Below the pieces are notes generated by a model that saw nothing but the letters and a program-made list of their open reading frames with translations, was not told the origin of the DNA and did no database searches. 64,000 nt of DNA from Bacteroidetes bacterium GWF2_33_16 (GTDB taxonomy: Bacteria; Bacteroidota; Bacteroidia; Bacteroidales; UBA12077). Both the position numbers and the translations under genes were made by a program. Positions 18,297 to 28,281 of this stretch are shown here, one piece after another (position 1 is the first letter of the stretch; every line of letters begins with the position of its first letter). The stretch lies in assembly GCA_001768565.1 (NCBI GenBank), contig MEOE01000010.1, positions 96,704 to 160,703 of the forward strand, read 5' to 3'.

Positions 18297-20180
18297 ATGA
18301 AAAAGATATTCGTAGTACTAATAATATTTTGTGTTTTATTCCAAACAAACTCATTTGCCCAAAAAATTGAGAATATTAGAATAAAAAAACTTGCAGATAA
18401 ACTTAACATTGTTTACGATCTTACTCACGAAAAACCGGGTCAGCAATTTGATGTTAAGTTATATTGCTCAGTTGATGGAGGACAAAGTTATACTATTGAG
18501 CCTTATTCTGTATCGGGTGATATAGGGAGCGAAATTTATGGTGGAAAAGACAAATTAATTAGATGGGATGTTCTTAAAGATCAAAAGAGATTAATAAGTG
18601 AAAAAGTAGTATTTAAATTGGTTGGTACACCAAGCAAGATAAAAAATCAAACTGATTATGCTGAAAATTTCAACTTCGAACTTATTGATTGTTATAAAAG
18701 AGACCAAACGATTGTTTGTGCATTGAAAATTACCAATAATGGTAAAGAAAGAGACTTAAAAGCAATTAATCGCTTAGCCAGAATCTATGATTTTAAAGGA
18801 ACCAGAATAGAATCCAATGTAAGCAAATTAGGAAGGATTGCAGGAAACGACAGATATTCTGTACCCACCTTAACTTTTTTACCCGACCAAACAGAAATTG
18901 CCATTTTTCAATTTAATGTTCCACCAGGATTCACCAATAGACTAAAGTTAATCGAATTCGGCTTTGAATTTCTTACCATCACCTACGGTTTAGATTACAA
19001 AAAAGGAAATATTGAATTTCGCGATATATCGCTTGCTAATCCTGTTAAAGCAGTAACTGCTGAGCTTATTTCCGATGCAACAAGTATTAGTATGGGACCT
19101 GATATTTACAAGAATACCGATAAAAAAGCACCTGTGTTAACTTTTACAAATCCTGTTTTGGAAATAGGCAAACCATATATTTCGAAAATTGAAGATTTAG
19201 CTGTTCTGGGCAAAATAAATGATGATAGCGGAATATATGAATTTACAATAAATGGAATGGATGTTACTGTAAATGATGACGATTCGTTTAAAGCTGATGT
19301 TTTTTTAGCCGAAGGGAATAATAATATTTTTGTACGTACAACAGATATTTTTCAAAATAATTTTGAAGGAACTTACCAGATAATATTTAAACCCGAGAAA
19401 AAAGATCAGCGACAAGCTTCGCTTAAAAACAAATCGGATGCCAATAAGGAAGTTGAAGAATCTTCGAAAGAAGGTAAGTATTATGCATTATTACTTGGAG
19501 TAAATACCTATAATGACCCAGAAATAGTAAACTTGGAAAAACCTTATCAGGATGCTGAGAAATTATATGCCAACCTTATTAAGTATTATACATTCGAACC
19601 AGCAAATGTTAGGCTTCTAAAAAATCCAACCCACGAAGACATAATTGCTGAGTTTGACAGATTGAACAAAACAATTAGAGAAAAAGATAATCTACTAATC
19701 TTTTATGCAGGTCATGGTTTCTGGGATTCCGAAGATGAAATTGGATATTGGTTACCATCTGATGCAAAACAGAGCAATACAGCAAACTGGATAAGAAATA
19801 GTACCATTCGGGATTATTTAAAAGCAGTAAAAACAAAACACACTTTATTAATTGCCGATGCCTGCTTTAGTGGTGGTATTTTTAAAAGTCGTGTAACTTT
19901 TGCCGAAGCACCTAAATCAATTCAAAACCGATACGAAGTGCCAAGCAGAAAAGCAATGACCAGCGGATCAATTGAAGAAGTGCCCGATAAGAGTGTATTT
20001 ATGCTATATCTAAATAAAAGACTAGAAGAAAACACGAAAGACCTTATCTCTGCCGAAGAATTATTTAGTAGCTTAAAGGCAGCAGTTCAAAACAATGGTC
20101 CCAGTATTCCACTCTATGGAGAAATAAAAGATACTGGAGACGAAGGTGGTGATTTTGTATTTGTAAGAAGAATGAAATAA
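18297..20180 (+). CDS. Exported caspase-like (C14) protease, 627 aa
   Basis: Signal peptide (MKKIFVVLIIFCVLFQTNSFAQ), an N-terminal beta-sandwich region (about 25-110, CSVDGGQSYTIEPYSV) common in Bacteroidota exported proteins, a second beta region with an Ig-like segment near 290-360, then a peptidase C14 caspase-fold domain from about 395 to the end (YYALLLGVNTYND). The catalytic dyad is complete: His473 in FYAGHG and Cys523 in DACFSGG. It is therefore likely an active cysteine protease outside the cytoplasm. No T9SS C-terminal domain is visible. No partner gene is evident; it stands alone. Confidence 0.88.
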   Translation: MKKIFVVLIIFCVLFQTNSFAQKIENIRIKKLADKLNIVYDLTHEKPGQQFDVKLYCSVDGGQSYTIEPYSVSGDIGSEIYGGKDKLIRWDVLKDQKRLISEKVVFKLVGTPSKIKNQTDYAENFNFELIDCYKRDQTIVCALKITNNGKERDLKAINRLARIYDFKGTRIESNVSKLGRIAGNDRYSVPTLTFLPDQTEIAIFQFNVPPGFTNRLKLIEFGFEFLTITYGLDYKKGNIEFRDISLANPVKAVTAELISDATSISMGPDIYKNTDKKAPVLTFTNPVLEIGKPYISKIEDLAVLGKINDDSGIYEFTINGMDVTVNDDDSFKADVFLAEGNNNIFVRTTDIFQNNFEGTYQIIFKPEKKDQRQASLKNKSDANKEVEESSKEGKYYALLLGVNTYNDPEIVNLEKPYQDAEKLYANLIKYYTFEPANVRLLKNPTHEDIIAEFDRLNKTIREKDNLLIFYAGHGFWDSEDEIGYWLPSDAKQSNTANWIRNSTIRDYLKAVKTKHTLLIADACFSGGIFKSRVTFAEAPKSIQNRYEVPSRKAMTSGSIEEVPDKSVFMLYLNKRLEENTKDLISAEELFSSLKAAVQNNGPSIPLYGEIKDTGDEGGDFVFVRRMK

Positions 20181-20258
20181 CGCGAATTCCAATAAGTAGT
20201 AACTTTTATTGAAATTCAATAGTAGATAGGAAATATCTTAGATAATAATTCGGAAATC

Positions 20259-21680
20259 TTACAATAGAAGGTGTCCCATTAATTTGCTAATTGTTCCTAT
20301 CTCAATATATGATACTCCCATGCTTCTTCCGAAGTTGCCAGCTGCTACAACAATAAGATCATCCTTATCAAAGGTTTGTTTATTAATTAAGCTTGTAAGT
20401 GCTTCCAAAAGAAATTCGTGCGATGTTTCTTTTTGCTCCATAAAATCAGGAATAACTCCATAGCTTAATGCCATTTCTCGAACTGTGCGTTTTGAGTAAC
20501 ACTGGGCAAAAATAGGTTTTGAACCCCTATAGGCAGCCAATGCTCGTAAGGTTCTTCCCGAGGTTGAATCTGCAATTATTGCTTTTGCATCTAATCGAAT
20601 TGCTCCTTTTACAGCGGCTTTGCATAAGTATGCAGTAGTAGGGTTATTTATTGCCACAGTAGGAATGTTATTGAAAGGTTCTTTAGTTTTTTCTACTTCA
20701 ATTGCAATTTTTGCCATCGTACAAACAGCTTCAATAGGATAGTTTCCGCTAGCTGTTTCACCACTTAACATAATTGCATCTGTATTACTATAAACTGCGC
20801 TTGCAACATCATTCACCTCAGCTCTTGTAGGTCGAGGATTATCAATCATAGAATGAAGCATTTGTGTAGCAATAATTACTGACTTGCGTCGCTCGATACA
20901 TTTATTAATCAACATTCGTTGAATTCCGGGAATCTTCTCGTAAGGTATTTCAATAGCAAGATCACCTCGAGCAACCATTACTCCATAAACATGATCCAAT
21001 ATCTCATCTATATTATCGACTCCCTGCTGATTTTCTATCTTCGCAATAATTTTTATATTGCTTTTTTGCGCATCAAGTAGTTTTTGAATTTCTAAAACAT
21101 CTTCCTTGTTGCGTACAAATGAATGAGCTATAAAATCAATATCCTGTTCAATAGCAAGTTGAATAAACTCCTTATCGCGCTCACTCAAAGATGGCAAGTT
21201 AAATGATACATTTGGAACGTTAACACTTTTTCTCCCCTTAATAACACCCTCGTTATTTGCTTCGCAAATTAAAACATCTGAATCCTTCTTTATTATTTGT
21301 AATTCAATATAACCATCATCAATAAGTATTTTACTATTCTCAGGTATCTCTTTAACAAAATCGGAATACGAAACATAAATACATTCCTCTGTTGATTCTT
21401 TGGTTGGATCACCTTTAATTTTTATCTGCTGCCCCTTAGTTAAAAATATAGTTAAATCTGATTTTGATGTTCTTACCTCAGGTCCTTTTGTATCGACTAA
21501 TATTGCAATTTTATCGGAAACGCTACGAACATCATTAATTACCTTTAAAGCCAGCTCCGGGCTTTGATGAGCCGTGTTTAATCGAACTACATCCATTCCT
21601 TCATCATGTAACGACTTAATAAACTCAGGTGTACAGGTTCTATCTGAAATCGTGGCAACTATTTTTGTTTTTTTTATCAT
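20259..21680 (-). CDS. pyk: Pyruvate kinase
   Basis: Glycolytic enzyme converting phosphoenolpyruvate and ADP to pyruvate and ATP in the cytosol; 473 aa, typical. Motifs: start IVATISDRTCTPEFI, LVDTKGPEVRT, the active-site IIAKIENQQGV with the catalytic lysine, MVARGDLAIEIPYEKIP and IMLSGETASGNYP. The start MIKKTKIVATISD is the usual one. Same strand as aroQ upstream (about 120 bp gap containing a heptamer tract), with xerD divergent; this xerD/aroQ/pyk order is familiar from Bacteroidales. Confidence 0.97.
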   Translation of the reverse strand: MIKKTKIVATISDRTCTPEFIKSLHDEGMDVVRLNTAHQSPELALKVINDVRSVSDKIAILVDTKGPEVRTSKSDLTIFLTKGQQIKIKGDPTKESTEECIYVSYSDFVKEIPENSKILIDDGYIELQIIKKDSDVLICEANNEGVIKGRKSVNVPNVSFNLPSLSERDKEFIQLAIEQDIDFIAHSFVRNKEDVLEIQKLLDAQKSNIKIIAKIENQQGVDNIDEILDHVYGVMVARGDLAIEIPYEKIPGIQRMLINKCIERRKSVIIATQMLHSMIDNPRPTRAEVNDVASAVYSNTDAIMLSGETASGNYPIEAVCTMAKIAIEVEKTKEPFNNIPTVAINNPTTAYLCKAAVKGAIRLDAKAIIADSTSGRTLRALAAYRGSKPIFAQCYSKRTVREMALSYGVIPDFMEQKETSHEFLLEALTSLINKQTFDKDDLIVVAAGNFGRSMGVSYIEIGTISKLMGHLLL

Positions 21681-21777
21681 AGTTAATTGTAAATTCAGGT
21701 TTCAATCTATTGGTTATTCTTAGTTAACACTTTTATCTGCTACTCATAAATAGCACTCAATTTTTTATTATTTTCAT

Positions 21778-21805
21778 CTTATAGCTTTGGACTTCGGTCT
21801 TCCTA
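21778..21805. repeat. Short 7-bp tandem repeat tract C at the aroQ 3' end
   Basis: Four units in perfect register on the plus strand: CTTATAG, CTTTGGA, CTTCGGT, CTTCCTA. The last unit contains the aroQ TAG stop (21803-21805, minus strand). Only the CTT positions are fixed, so the tract could be chance, but its phase and its contact with a stop codon match tracts A and B. Confidence 0.45.
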
Positions 21806-22231
21806 ATTTTTCTTTAACACCCTCAGACTCTCAATTGCCAATCTGTAACTATCAAGTCCAAACCCTGAAATGCTCCCTTTACATTTTGGTGCAATCAGCG
21901 AGATATTCCTGAATTCTTCACGGGCAAATACATTTGTTATATGAACTTCAACAACAGGTGTTTTGACAGCTGCAATCGCATCTGCTATAGAAACCGAAGT
22001 ATGTGTATACCCTCCAGCATTTAAAACAATACCATTATAAGTAAATCCAGTTTCATGAATTTTATTTATGATTTCGCCCTCTATATTTGATTGATAGTAG
22101 TCAATTTCAATATCTTTAAAAAGATCTTTTAACATTTCAAGATATTTCTCGAATGAAATATCTCCGTAAAACTCTTTTTCGCGTTGTCCAAGTAGATTTA
22201 AGTTTGGGCCGTTGATTATCTGAATTTTCAT
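21803..22231 (-). CDS. aroQ: 3-Dehydroquinate dehydratase, type II
   Basis: Third step of the shikimate pathway: dehydrates 3-dehydroquinate to 3-dehydroshikimate. Type II enzymes are ~145-residue dodecamers; this one has 142 aa. Motifs: IINGPNLNLLGQREKEFYG, YQSNIEGEIIN, NAGGYTHTSVSIADAI and VEVHITNVFAREEFR (catalytic histidine region). I chose the ATG at 22231 because family members begin immediately before the INGPNLN strand; an in-frame TTG 27 nt upstream is unlikely. Confidence 0.96.
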   Translation of the reverse strand: MKIQIINGPNLNLLGQREKEFYGDISFEKYLEMLKDLFKDIEIDYYQSNIEGEIINKIHETGFTYNGIVLNAGGYTHTSVSIADAIAAVKTPVVEVHITNVFAREEFRNISLIAPKCKGSISGFGLDSYRLAIESLRVLKKN

Positions 22232-22438
22232 GTAAGTATAATTAACTTTGTAATACAAATTTAATCATAATCATTAACTTTGAAACAGCTTTAGCATATT
22301 TCTCTGGAATAGAAGGCAGAAAACGCAAGTGATTATGATAATCATGAATATCAATCTAAGAATAATTTATTTTTATAAAACTTTGCTCACTATTTGGGTT
22401 TATTGCGTTCTTAGCAGGTATAAAAATATTATAATCCG

Positions 22439-23338
22439 ATGAACTGGGAACAAACAATCATACAATTCAGAAATTTTTTAAAACTAGAGAGATCACTTTC
22501 TGGAAATTCAATTACTGCTTACGAAACCGATATTCGTAAGTTGGTAGCATATCTTGAAATTAAGAAACAATCAACCTTACCGCAACAAATAAAGCTTGCT
22601 GATTTAAAAAATTTCATTGAATGGATTAATGAGCTGGGGTTACATGCACGTTCTCAATCAAGAATTATTTCAGGATTAAAAGCTTTTTTCAAATTTCTTT
22701 TACTCGATAATCAGATCGAAGCAGATCCATCTGGATTGCTTGAATCACCCAAAATAGGGAGAAAACTTCCAGAGGTTTTATCTATTATCGAAATTGACCA
22801 GATAATAGCTGAAATAGATCTTAGCTCACCCGAGGGTCAGCGTAATAAAGCAATTATTGAGACTTTATATAGTTGTGGTTTACGTGTTTCGGAGCTGGTA
22901 AATTTAAAACTAACCAATCTTTATTTTGATGAAGGATTTATTAAAGTAGTAGGTAAAGGAAGTAAAGAAAGGCTCGTACCTATTGGCAGTAAAGCAATTA
23001 AAGAAATAGAATTGTATTTTACTTATCGTAATCTCCTTCCTAATATTGATAAAGGCAGTCAGAATATAGTTTTTCTTAATCGCAGAGGGAAGCTGCTTAC
23101 TCGGGTAATGATTTTTACAATAATAAAACGACTTGCTGAGAAAGCCCAAATCAAGAAAACAATTAGTCCTCATACATTTCGACATTCATTTGCAACACAT
23201 CTAATAGATGGAGGAGCAGATTTGCGTGCTGTTCAAGAGATGCTCGGACACGAATCAATAATCACAACAGAAATTTATACACATCTTGATCGTGAATATT
23301 TGCGTGATGCAATTATTCAATATCACCCAAGAGCTTAA
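22439..23338 (+). CDS. xerD: Tyrosine recombinase XerD
   Basis: Site-specific recombinase that with XerC resolves chromosome dimers at dif; 299 aa, normal. N-terminal SAM-like core-binding domain (about 1-90), then the catalytic domain with all key residues: Arg149 (SCGLRVSEL), His245-x-x-Arg248 (HTFRH), His271 (LGHES) and the nucleophile Tyr280 (EIYTHLD). The HSFATHLIDGGADLRAVQEMLGH region is XerD-like. Placement divergent from aroQ-pyk is the housekeeping location in the phylum, so this is not a mobile-element integrase. XerC and XerD are hard to tell apart by eye. Confidence 0.9.
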   Translation: MNWEQTIIQFRNFLKLERSLSGNSITAYETDIRKLVAYLEIKKQSTLPQQIKLADLKNFIEWINELGLHARSQSRIISGLKAFFKFLLLDNQIEADPSGLLESPKIGRKLPEVLSIIEIDQIIAEIDLSSPEGQRNKAIIETLYSCGLRVSELVNLKLTNLYFDEGFIKVVGKGSKERLVPIGSKAIKEIELYFTYRNLLPNIDKGSQNIVFLNRRGKLLTRVMIFTIIKRLAEKAQIKKTISPHTFRHSFATHLIDGGADLRAVQEMLGHESIITTEIYTHLDREYLRDAIIQYHPRA

Positions 23339-23487
23339 AAAATATTCTGCAAACCTTTGCAATGGTATTTACAATCAGTTTTATATTTACTTCCATTTTT
23401 CTTATATTATTGATATACTGAAATATACACAAAATAAATAATTCTATGAATTCTATGTTTAGAGTTAAAATAATTGCACTGTAAGCA

Positions 23488-23516
23488 TTGAATTTGTTAA
23501 TTTTTAAATATATTTG
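23488..23516 (+). promoter_or_regulatory. Candidate promoter of ppdK
   Basis: TATATTTG at 23509-23516 matches the Bacteroidota -7 consensus TAnnTTTG; a TTG at 23488-23490 lies 18 bp upstream in the -33 position. The predicted leader is about 60 nt. Confidence 0.5.
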
Positions 23517-23584
23517 TAACCTGCAAAATATTTTTTAGTAAGAGAATCATTTTCAATTAATTATAAATTTTAAAATTCAATAAA

Positions 23585-26302
23585 ATGTCAAACGTAAAAA
23601 GAGTTTACACATTTGGTGATAAAAAAGCCGAAGGTAATGCTAGCATGAAGAATCTGCTGGGTGGTAAAGGAGCTAACCTTGCCGAAATGAATCTAATTGG
23701 AGTACCAGTACCTCCTGGTTTTACTATTACCACTGATGTTTGTGCCGAATATAACAAGTTAGGAAAAGATAAAGTTGTTGAATTACTAAAAACCGAAGTT
23801 GAAGCAGCTGTTAAGTATGTTGAAAAAATTATGGGAACATCTTTCGGGAGCAACGAAAACCCATTATTACTTTCTGTTCGTTCTGGTGCTCGTGCCTCAA
23901 TGCCAGGTATGATGGATACCGTTCTTAACCTTGGTATGAATGATGCAGCTGTTGAAGGATTAACAAAAAGAACAGGTAATGCACGTTTTGCTTGGGATTC
24001 GTATCGTCGTTTTGTTCAAATGTTTGGTGATGTAGTATTAGGTATGAAACCTCAATCAAAGGAAGAAATTGATCCTTTCGAAGAGATTATGGAAGAGATG
24101 AAACATGCCAAAGGAATTAAATTAGATACTGAATTTACTGTTGAAGATTTAAAAGAATTGGTTACTAAGTTTAAAGCTGCAGTAAAAAAACAAACGGGCC
24201 ACGATTTTCCAACAAATCCATGGGAACAACTTTGGGGTTCGGTAATGGCGGTATTCGACAGCTGGCAGAACCCAAGAGCTGTTTATTACAGAGCTCTTAA
24301 TCAGATTCCTGAAGAATGGGGAACTGCAGTTAACGTACAAGCTATGGTTTTCGGTAACATGGGCGAAAACTCTGGTACTGGTGTAGCATTTACACGTAAT
24401 GCAAGTACAGGTGAAGATATTTTTAATGGTGAGTATTTAATTGATGCTCAAGGAGAAGATGTGGTTGCTGGTATTCGAACACCACAAGAGATATCCAAAG
24501 AAGGCTCATTACGTTGGGCTGTATTAGCTGGTGTTACTGAAGAAGATCGTGCGAAAAACTATCCTTCGTTAGAAGAAAAAATGCCAATCATCTTTAAGGA
24601 GCTAAACGAAGTTCAACAAAAACTTGAAGATCATTATAAAGATATGCAGGATCTTGAATTTACTATTCAGGATGGTAAATTATGGATGTTACAAACACGT
24701 AATGGCAAACGTACTGCTGCTGCTATGGTTAAAATTGCCATGGATCTATTGAAACAAGGTATTATTGATGAGAAAACAGCTATTCTTCGTCAGGAGCCAA
24801 ATAAACTTGATGAATTATTACATCCAGTATTTTCTAAAGCTGGAATGAAAAATGCAAAAGTGTTGGCAAAAGGATTACCTGCTTCTCCAGGTGCAGCAAC
24901 TGGTCAAATAGTATTCTTTGCTGACGAAGCTAAAAAATTCCAGGCTTCAATATTGGTTCGTACCGAAACTTCTCCTGAAGATTTAGAAGGAATGAACATT
25001 GCCCGTGGTATTTTAACTGCTCGTGGTGGTATGACATCGCATGCTGCTGTTGTAGCTCGTGGTATGGGCAAATGCTGTGTTTCAGGTGCTGGTGCTGTAA
25101 ATATTAATTACAAAACCCGTATCATGAATATCGAAGGTGTTGAATTTAAAGAAGGTGACTGGATTTCACTAAACGGATCAACTGGAGAAGTTTACATGGG
25201 AAAAATTGAAACTCAAGACCCTGATATGAGTGGCGATTTTGGCGATATCATGAAATTAGCCGATAAATACAGAGTAATGGATGTTCGTACAAACGCTGAT
25301 ACTCCTCATGATGCAAAAGTTGCAAGAGAATTTGGTGCTCATGGTATTGGTCTTTGCCGCACAGAGCATATGTTTTTCGAAGGCGAAAGAATCAAAGCTA
25401 TGCGCGAAATGATTCTTGCCGAAACTGAAAAAGACAGAAGAAAAGCATTAGAAAAATTATTACCATTCCAACGAGCAGACTTCGAAGGAATTCTTGAAGC
25501 TATGGCTGGTTATGGTGTTACTATACGATTACTCGATCCACCATTACACGAATTTGTTCCTCACGAAGAAGCAAATCAGAAAGAAATGGCTAAGGAAATG
25601 GGTATTTCAGTAGAAGAAATAAAACGTAAAGTTGATTCTTTACATGAATTTAACCCAATGTTAGGCCACCGTGGTTGCCGCTTAGGTATCACTTATCCTG
25701 AAATTACAGAAATGCAGGCACGCGCAATCATTGAAGCTGCAGTTAATTTGAAAAATAAAGGTGTAGATGCCCGCCCTGAAATTATGATTCCTTTAATTGG
25801 TACAGCTAAAGAATTTACATTACAGGAAGAACTAATTCGTAAAACAGCAGAGAAAGTATTTGCTGAAAAAGGAACTAAAATCGATTACCTTGTTGGTACT
25901 ATGATCGAGATTCCAAGAGCTGCTTTAACCGCTGGAGATATTGCAGATAGAGCTGAATTTTTCTCATTTGGTACAAATGACTTAACCCAGATGACATTTG
26001 GTTATTCGAGAGATGACGCTGGTAAATTTTTACCTGTTTATCTAAAAGAAGGAATCTTAAAAAGTGATCCATTTCAAATTCTTGATCAATCAGGTGTTGG
26101 TCAACTTGTAGAAATGGGTGTTCAAAGAGGTAGAGCAAAAAATCCAAAATTAAAAGTAGGTATTTGTGGCGAACATGGTGGTGAACCAAGTTCTGTTGAA
26201 TTCTGTTTCAGAGTTGGAATGAATTATGTTTCTTGTTCTCCTTTCCGAGTTCCTATTGCTCGCTTAGCGTCGGCTCAAGCTACTATTAAATCTGGGAAAT
26301 AA
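23585..26302 (+). CDS. ppdK: Pyruvate, phosphate dikinase
   Basis: Interconverts pyruvate+ATP+Pi and PEP+AMP+PPi; 905 aa, usual length. N-terminal ATP-grasp domain (about 1-340; [33 protein letters not shown]), central swivelling domain with the phospho-histidine at residue 486 in [17 protein letters not shown]-terminal TIM barrel for PEP ([22 protein letters not shown], and the catalytic cysteine in [10 protein letters not shown]). Together with pckA just downstream and pyk nearby it gives reversible control at the PEP-pyruvate-oxaloacetate node, common in anaerobic Bacteroidota. It has its own promoter candidate and terminator. Confidence 0.98.
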   Translation: MSNVKRVYTFGDKKAEGNASMKNLLGGKGANLAEMNLIGVPVPPGFTITTDVCAEYNKLGKDKVVELLKTEVEAAVKYVEKIMGTSFGSNENPLLLSVRSGARASMPGMMDTVLNLGMNDAAVEGLTKRTGNARFAWDSYRRFVQMFGDVVLGMKPQSKEEIDPFEEIMEEMKHAKGIKLDTEFTVEDLKELVTKFKAAVKKQTGHDFPTNPWEQLWGSVMAVFDSWQNPRAVYYRALNQIPEEWGTAVNVQAMVFGNMGENSGTGVAFTRNASTGEDIFNGEYLIDAQGEDVVAGIRTPQEISKEGSLRWAVLAGVTEEDRAKNYPSLEEKMPIIFKELNEVQQKLEDHYKDMQDLEFTIQDGKLWMLQTRNGKRTAAAMVKIAMDLLKQGIIDEKTAILRQEPNKLDELLHPVFSKAGMKNAKVLAKGLPASPGAATGQIVFFADEAKKFQASILVRTETSPEDLEGMNIARGILTARGGMTSHAAVVARGMGKCCVSGAGAVNINYKTRIMNIEGVEFKEGDWISLNGSTGEVYMGKIETQDPDMSGDFGDIMKLADKYRVMDVRTNADTPHDAKVAREFGAHGIGLCRTEHMFFEGERIKAMREMILAETEKDRRKALEKLLPFQRADFEGILEAMAGYGVTIRLLDPPLHEFVPHEEANQKEMAKEMGISVEEIKRKVDSLHEFNPMLGHRGCRLGITYPEITEMQARAIIEAAVNLKNKGVDARPEIMIPLIGTAKEFTLQEELIRKTAEKVFAEKGTKIDYLVGTMIEIPRAALTAGDIADRAEFFSFGTNDLTQMTFGYSRDDAGKFLPVYLKEGILKSDPFQILDQSGVGQLVEMGVQRGRAKNPKLKVGICGEHGGEPSSVEFCFRVGMNYVSCSPFRVPIARLASAQATIKSGK

Positions 26303-26323
26303 TACTCAGGACTTATTTATATC

Positions 26324-26360
26324 AGAAGCCATCGGTTTTTTCCGATGGCTTCTTTATTTT
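26324..26360 (+). terminator. Intrinsic terminator of ppdK
   Basis: Twelve-bp perfect stem AGAAGCCATCGG (26324-26335) and CCGATGGCTTCT (26342-26353), six-T loop, followed by TTATTTTTTT. Confidence 0.94.
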
Positions 26361-26388
26361 TTTAAGGGTAAAATACTTTTAAAGAGTA

Positions 26389-26417
26389 TTTGGAATATAA
26401 TTATTTTTTTACCTTTG
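26389..26417 (+). promoter_or_regulatory. Candidate promoter of pckA
   Basis: TACCTTTG at 26410-26417 is an exact TAnnTTTG -7 element; TTTG at 26389-26392 lies 17 bp upstream as the -33 element. The leader is about 35 nt. Confidence 0.65.
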
Positions 26418-26457
26418 ACGTTTACTTGAGAAAAAACAACAAAAGCTAGAATATAAC

Positions 26458-28119
26458 ATGGAAAAAACTACTGAAATAACCCTGAAAAATGATTTAAAGA
26501 ACCTGATAAATAATCATAAAAAGGTTCATCAGAATCTATCACGTAAAGACATCATTAAGCATGTACTTGACAATAAAGAAGCCATTGCTTCCAAAAATGG
26601 AGCTATTGCTACATGGACTCCAAAAGAATCTACAGGTCGCAGTCCAAAAGATACATACATTGTTAAGCGTGCTGAAAGTGAAAAAAACATTGACTGGACA
26701 TCACCAAATAATTTACCTATTGATAGTGAAACCTTTGATATGCTTTTTAATGATGCTATTCAAATGTTATCACAAAAGGAACAATTATATACTACTGATC
26801 GGGTAATTGGTGCTGATTCGAAATATGCACTACCTGTAAAAGTTGTTACCAGTTTGGCTCTAACAACATTATTTACTGATAATATGTTCAGGCCTGTTCC
26901 GAAAGATATTGAAAAAAGTATTTTCTTCAATCGAGGATTTCAACTGGTTCAAGTTCCTTATAATAAACTTGATCCTAAAAAGTATGAAGGACGTATCCAT
27001 AAACTACCAAATGGAAAAACATCGAATCTTGCTTTGGCAATGGACCTTGATAGAGGGCTTGGTGTTGTAATCGGATCTGCATATCTTGGTAGTGTTAAGA
27101 AAATGATGTTTACTGTAATGAATTATTACCTGCCATTCGAAGGGGTTTTACCATTACATTGTTCTGCTAACGAAGATAAAAATGGAGTTTCTGCCTTACT
27201 TTTAGGATTATCTGGTACAGGAAAAACAACTCTTTCTGCCGACCCAAACAGAGCTCTATTAGGTGATGATGAACATGGCTGGAGTGTTGATGGAATTGCA
27301 AACTTCGAAAATGGATGCTATGCCAAAATGATTGACATTAATCCGGAAAAAGAACCAGAGATTTATAACGCGGTGATGCATAAAGACGATCCTTTAAATC
27401 ATGGAGCTATTGTTGAAAATGCAATGATTTATCCTAATGGAGAATTCGATTACAATGATAACCGTATTACTGAAAACTCAAGAGCATCTTTCCCACTTTC
27501 ATTTTTAAAAAATATTAAAGTTTCATCTGTTTCTGGTCATCCAACAACTATTTTATTCCTTACGGCCGATGCTTATGGTGTATTGCCCCCAATTTCTAAA
27601 CTTAATCCAGATCAGGCAATGCTATGGTTTCTGATGGGTTATACAAGTAAGTTAGCAGGTACTGAAACCGGAATTACAGAGCCACAGTCAACTTTCTCAC
27701 GTTTCTTCGGACAACCTTTCATGCCATGCAATCCAGATATTTATGCAGGTATGCTTGGACAAAAGATGGAACAATTTAATTCGAAAGTTTATCTTGTAAA
27801 TACAGGATGGAGTGGTGGTGCATACGGAATTGGAAAACGTATTGATATAAAATTAACTAGAGCAATGGTAAATGCTGCCTTAAATGGTGATCTCGAAAAA
27901 GTGGAATATATCTATGATGACCTTTTTCACTTGAATATCCCAAAAACTTGTCCTGGTGTGCCATCTGAAATGTTATTTCCATCAAATACATGGAGCAATA
28001 AAGATGATTATCAGAAAATGGCTAAAAAATTAGCAGACGAATTTAGCAAAGCATTTGATAAATCGTATGGTAATAAAAATATTAAAGATAGTATAAAGAA
28101 ACAGTGTCCAGGAAAATAG
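26458..28119 (+). CDS. pckA: Phosphoenolpyruvate carboxykinase (ATP)
   Basis: Interconverts oxaloacetate+ATP and PEP+CO2+ADP; 553 aa, slightly longer than the usual ~535. Motifs: ATP-binding P-loop GLSGTGKTTLSADPNR, the metal-binding LLGDDEHGWS, FLTADAYGVLPPISKL, and GWSGGAYGIGKRI. N-terminal TGRSPKDTYIV binds substrate. In fermenting Bacteroidota it often runs in the carboxylating direction toward succinate. Flanked by its own promoter candidate and terminator, so independently controlled from ppdK. Confidence 0.97.
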   Translation: MEKTTEITLKNDLKNLINNHKKVHQNLSRKDIIKHVLDNKEAIASKNGAIATWTPKESTGRSPKDTYIVKRAESEKNIDWTSPNNLPIDSETFDMLFNDAIQMLSQKEQLYTTDRVIGADSKYALPVKVVTSLALTTLFTDNMFRPVPKDIEKSIFFNRGFQLVQVPYNKLDPKKYEGRIHKLPNGKTSNLALAMDLDRGLGVVIGSAYLGSVKKMMFTVMNYYLPFEGVLPLHCSANEDKNGVSALLLGLSGTGKTTLSADPNRALLGDDEHGWSVDGIANFENGCYAKMIDINPEKEPEIYNAVMHKDDPLNHGAIVENAMIYPNGEFDYNDNRITENSRASFPLSFLKNIKVSSVSGHPTTILFLTADAYGVLPPISKLNPDQAMLWFLMGYTSKLAGTETGITEPQSTFSRFFGQPFMPCNPDIYAGMLGQKMEQFNSKVYLVNTGWSGGAYGIGKRIDIKLTRAMVNAALNGDLEKVEYIYDDLFHLNIPKTCPGVPSEMLFPSNTWSNKDDYQKMAKKLADEFSKAFDKSYGNKNIKDSIKKQCPGK

Positions 28120-28144
28120 ACCCTGCCCTAAATAATGATAAATC

Positions 28145-28181
28145 AAGAGTTTAATGTTTAGGCGTTAAACTCTTCTTTTTT
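28145..28181 (+). terminator. Intrinsic terminator of pckA
   Basis: Ten-bp perfect stem AAGAGTTTAA (28145-28154) and TTAAACTCTT (28165-28174) followed by CTTTTTTG. Confidence 0.85.
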
Positions 28182-28218
28182 GTTTGGAAAAACTTTACAA
28201 ATTCAGATAACTATATAT

Positions 28219-28249
28219 TTTGATGTAAATAAAAATATTTGTTATTTTG
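28219..28249 (+). promoter_or_regulatory. Candidate promoter of plsY
   Basis: TTTG (28219-28222), 20 bp, then TATTTTG (28243-28249) followed by CAGCC. The -7 box is one base shorter than TAnnTTTG, so this is a near match only. Confidence 0.4.
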
Positions 28250-28281
28250 CAGCCCAAGTAAGTTAATTTGAAAAGGATATT

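Noticed and set aside
22439..23338. Tyrosine recombinase as the integrase of a mobile element
   Set aside because: It is XerD-like, sits in the usual housekeeping neighbourhood with aroQ and pyk, and no attachment repeats or cargo are seen.
25899..26189. Antisense open frame in ppdK
   Set aside because: Low-complexity Leu/His-rich translation opposite a highly conserved domain; no start signal.
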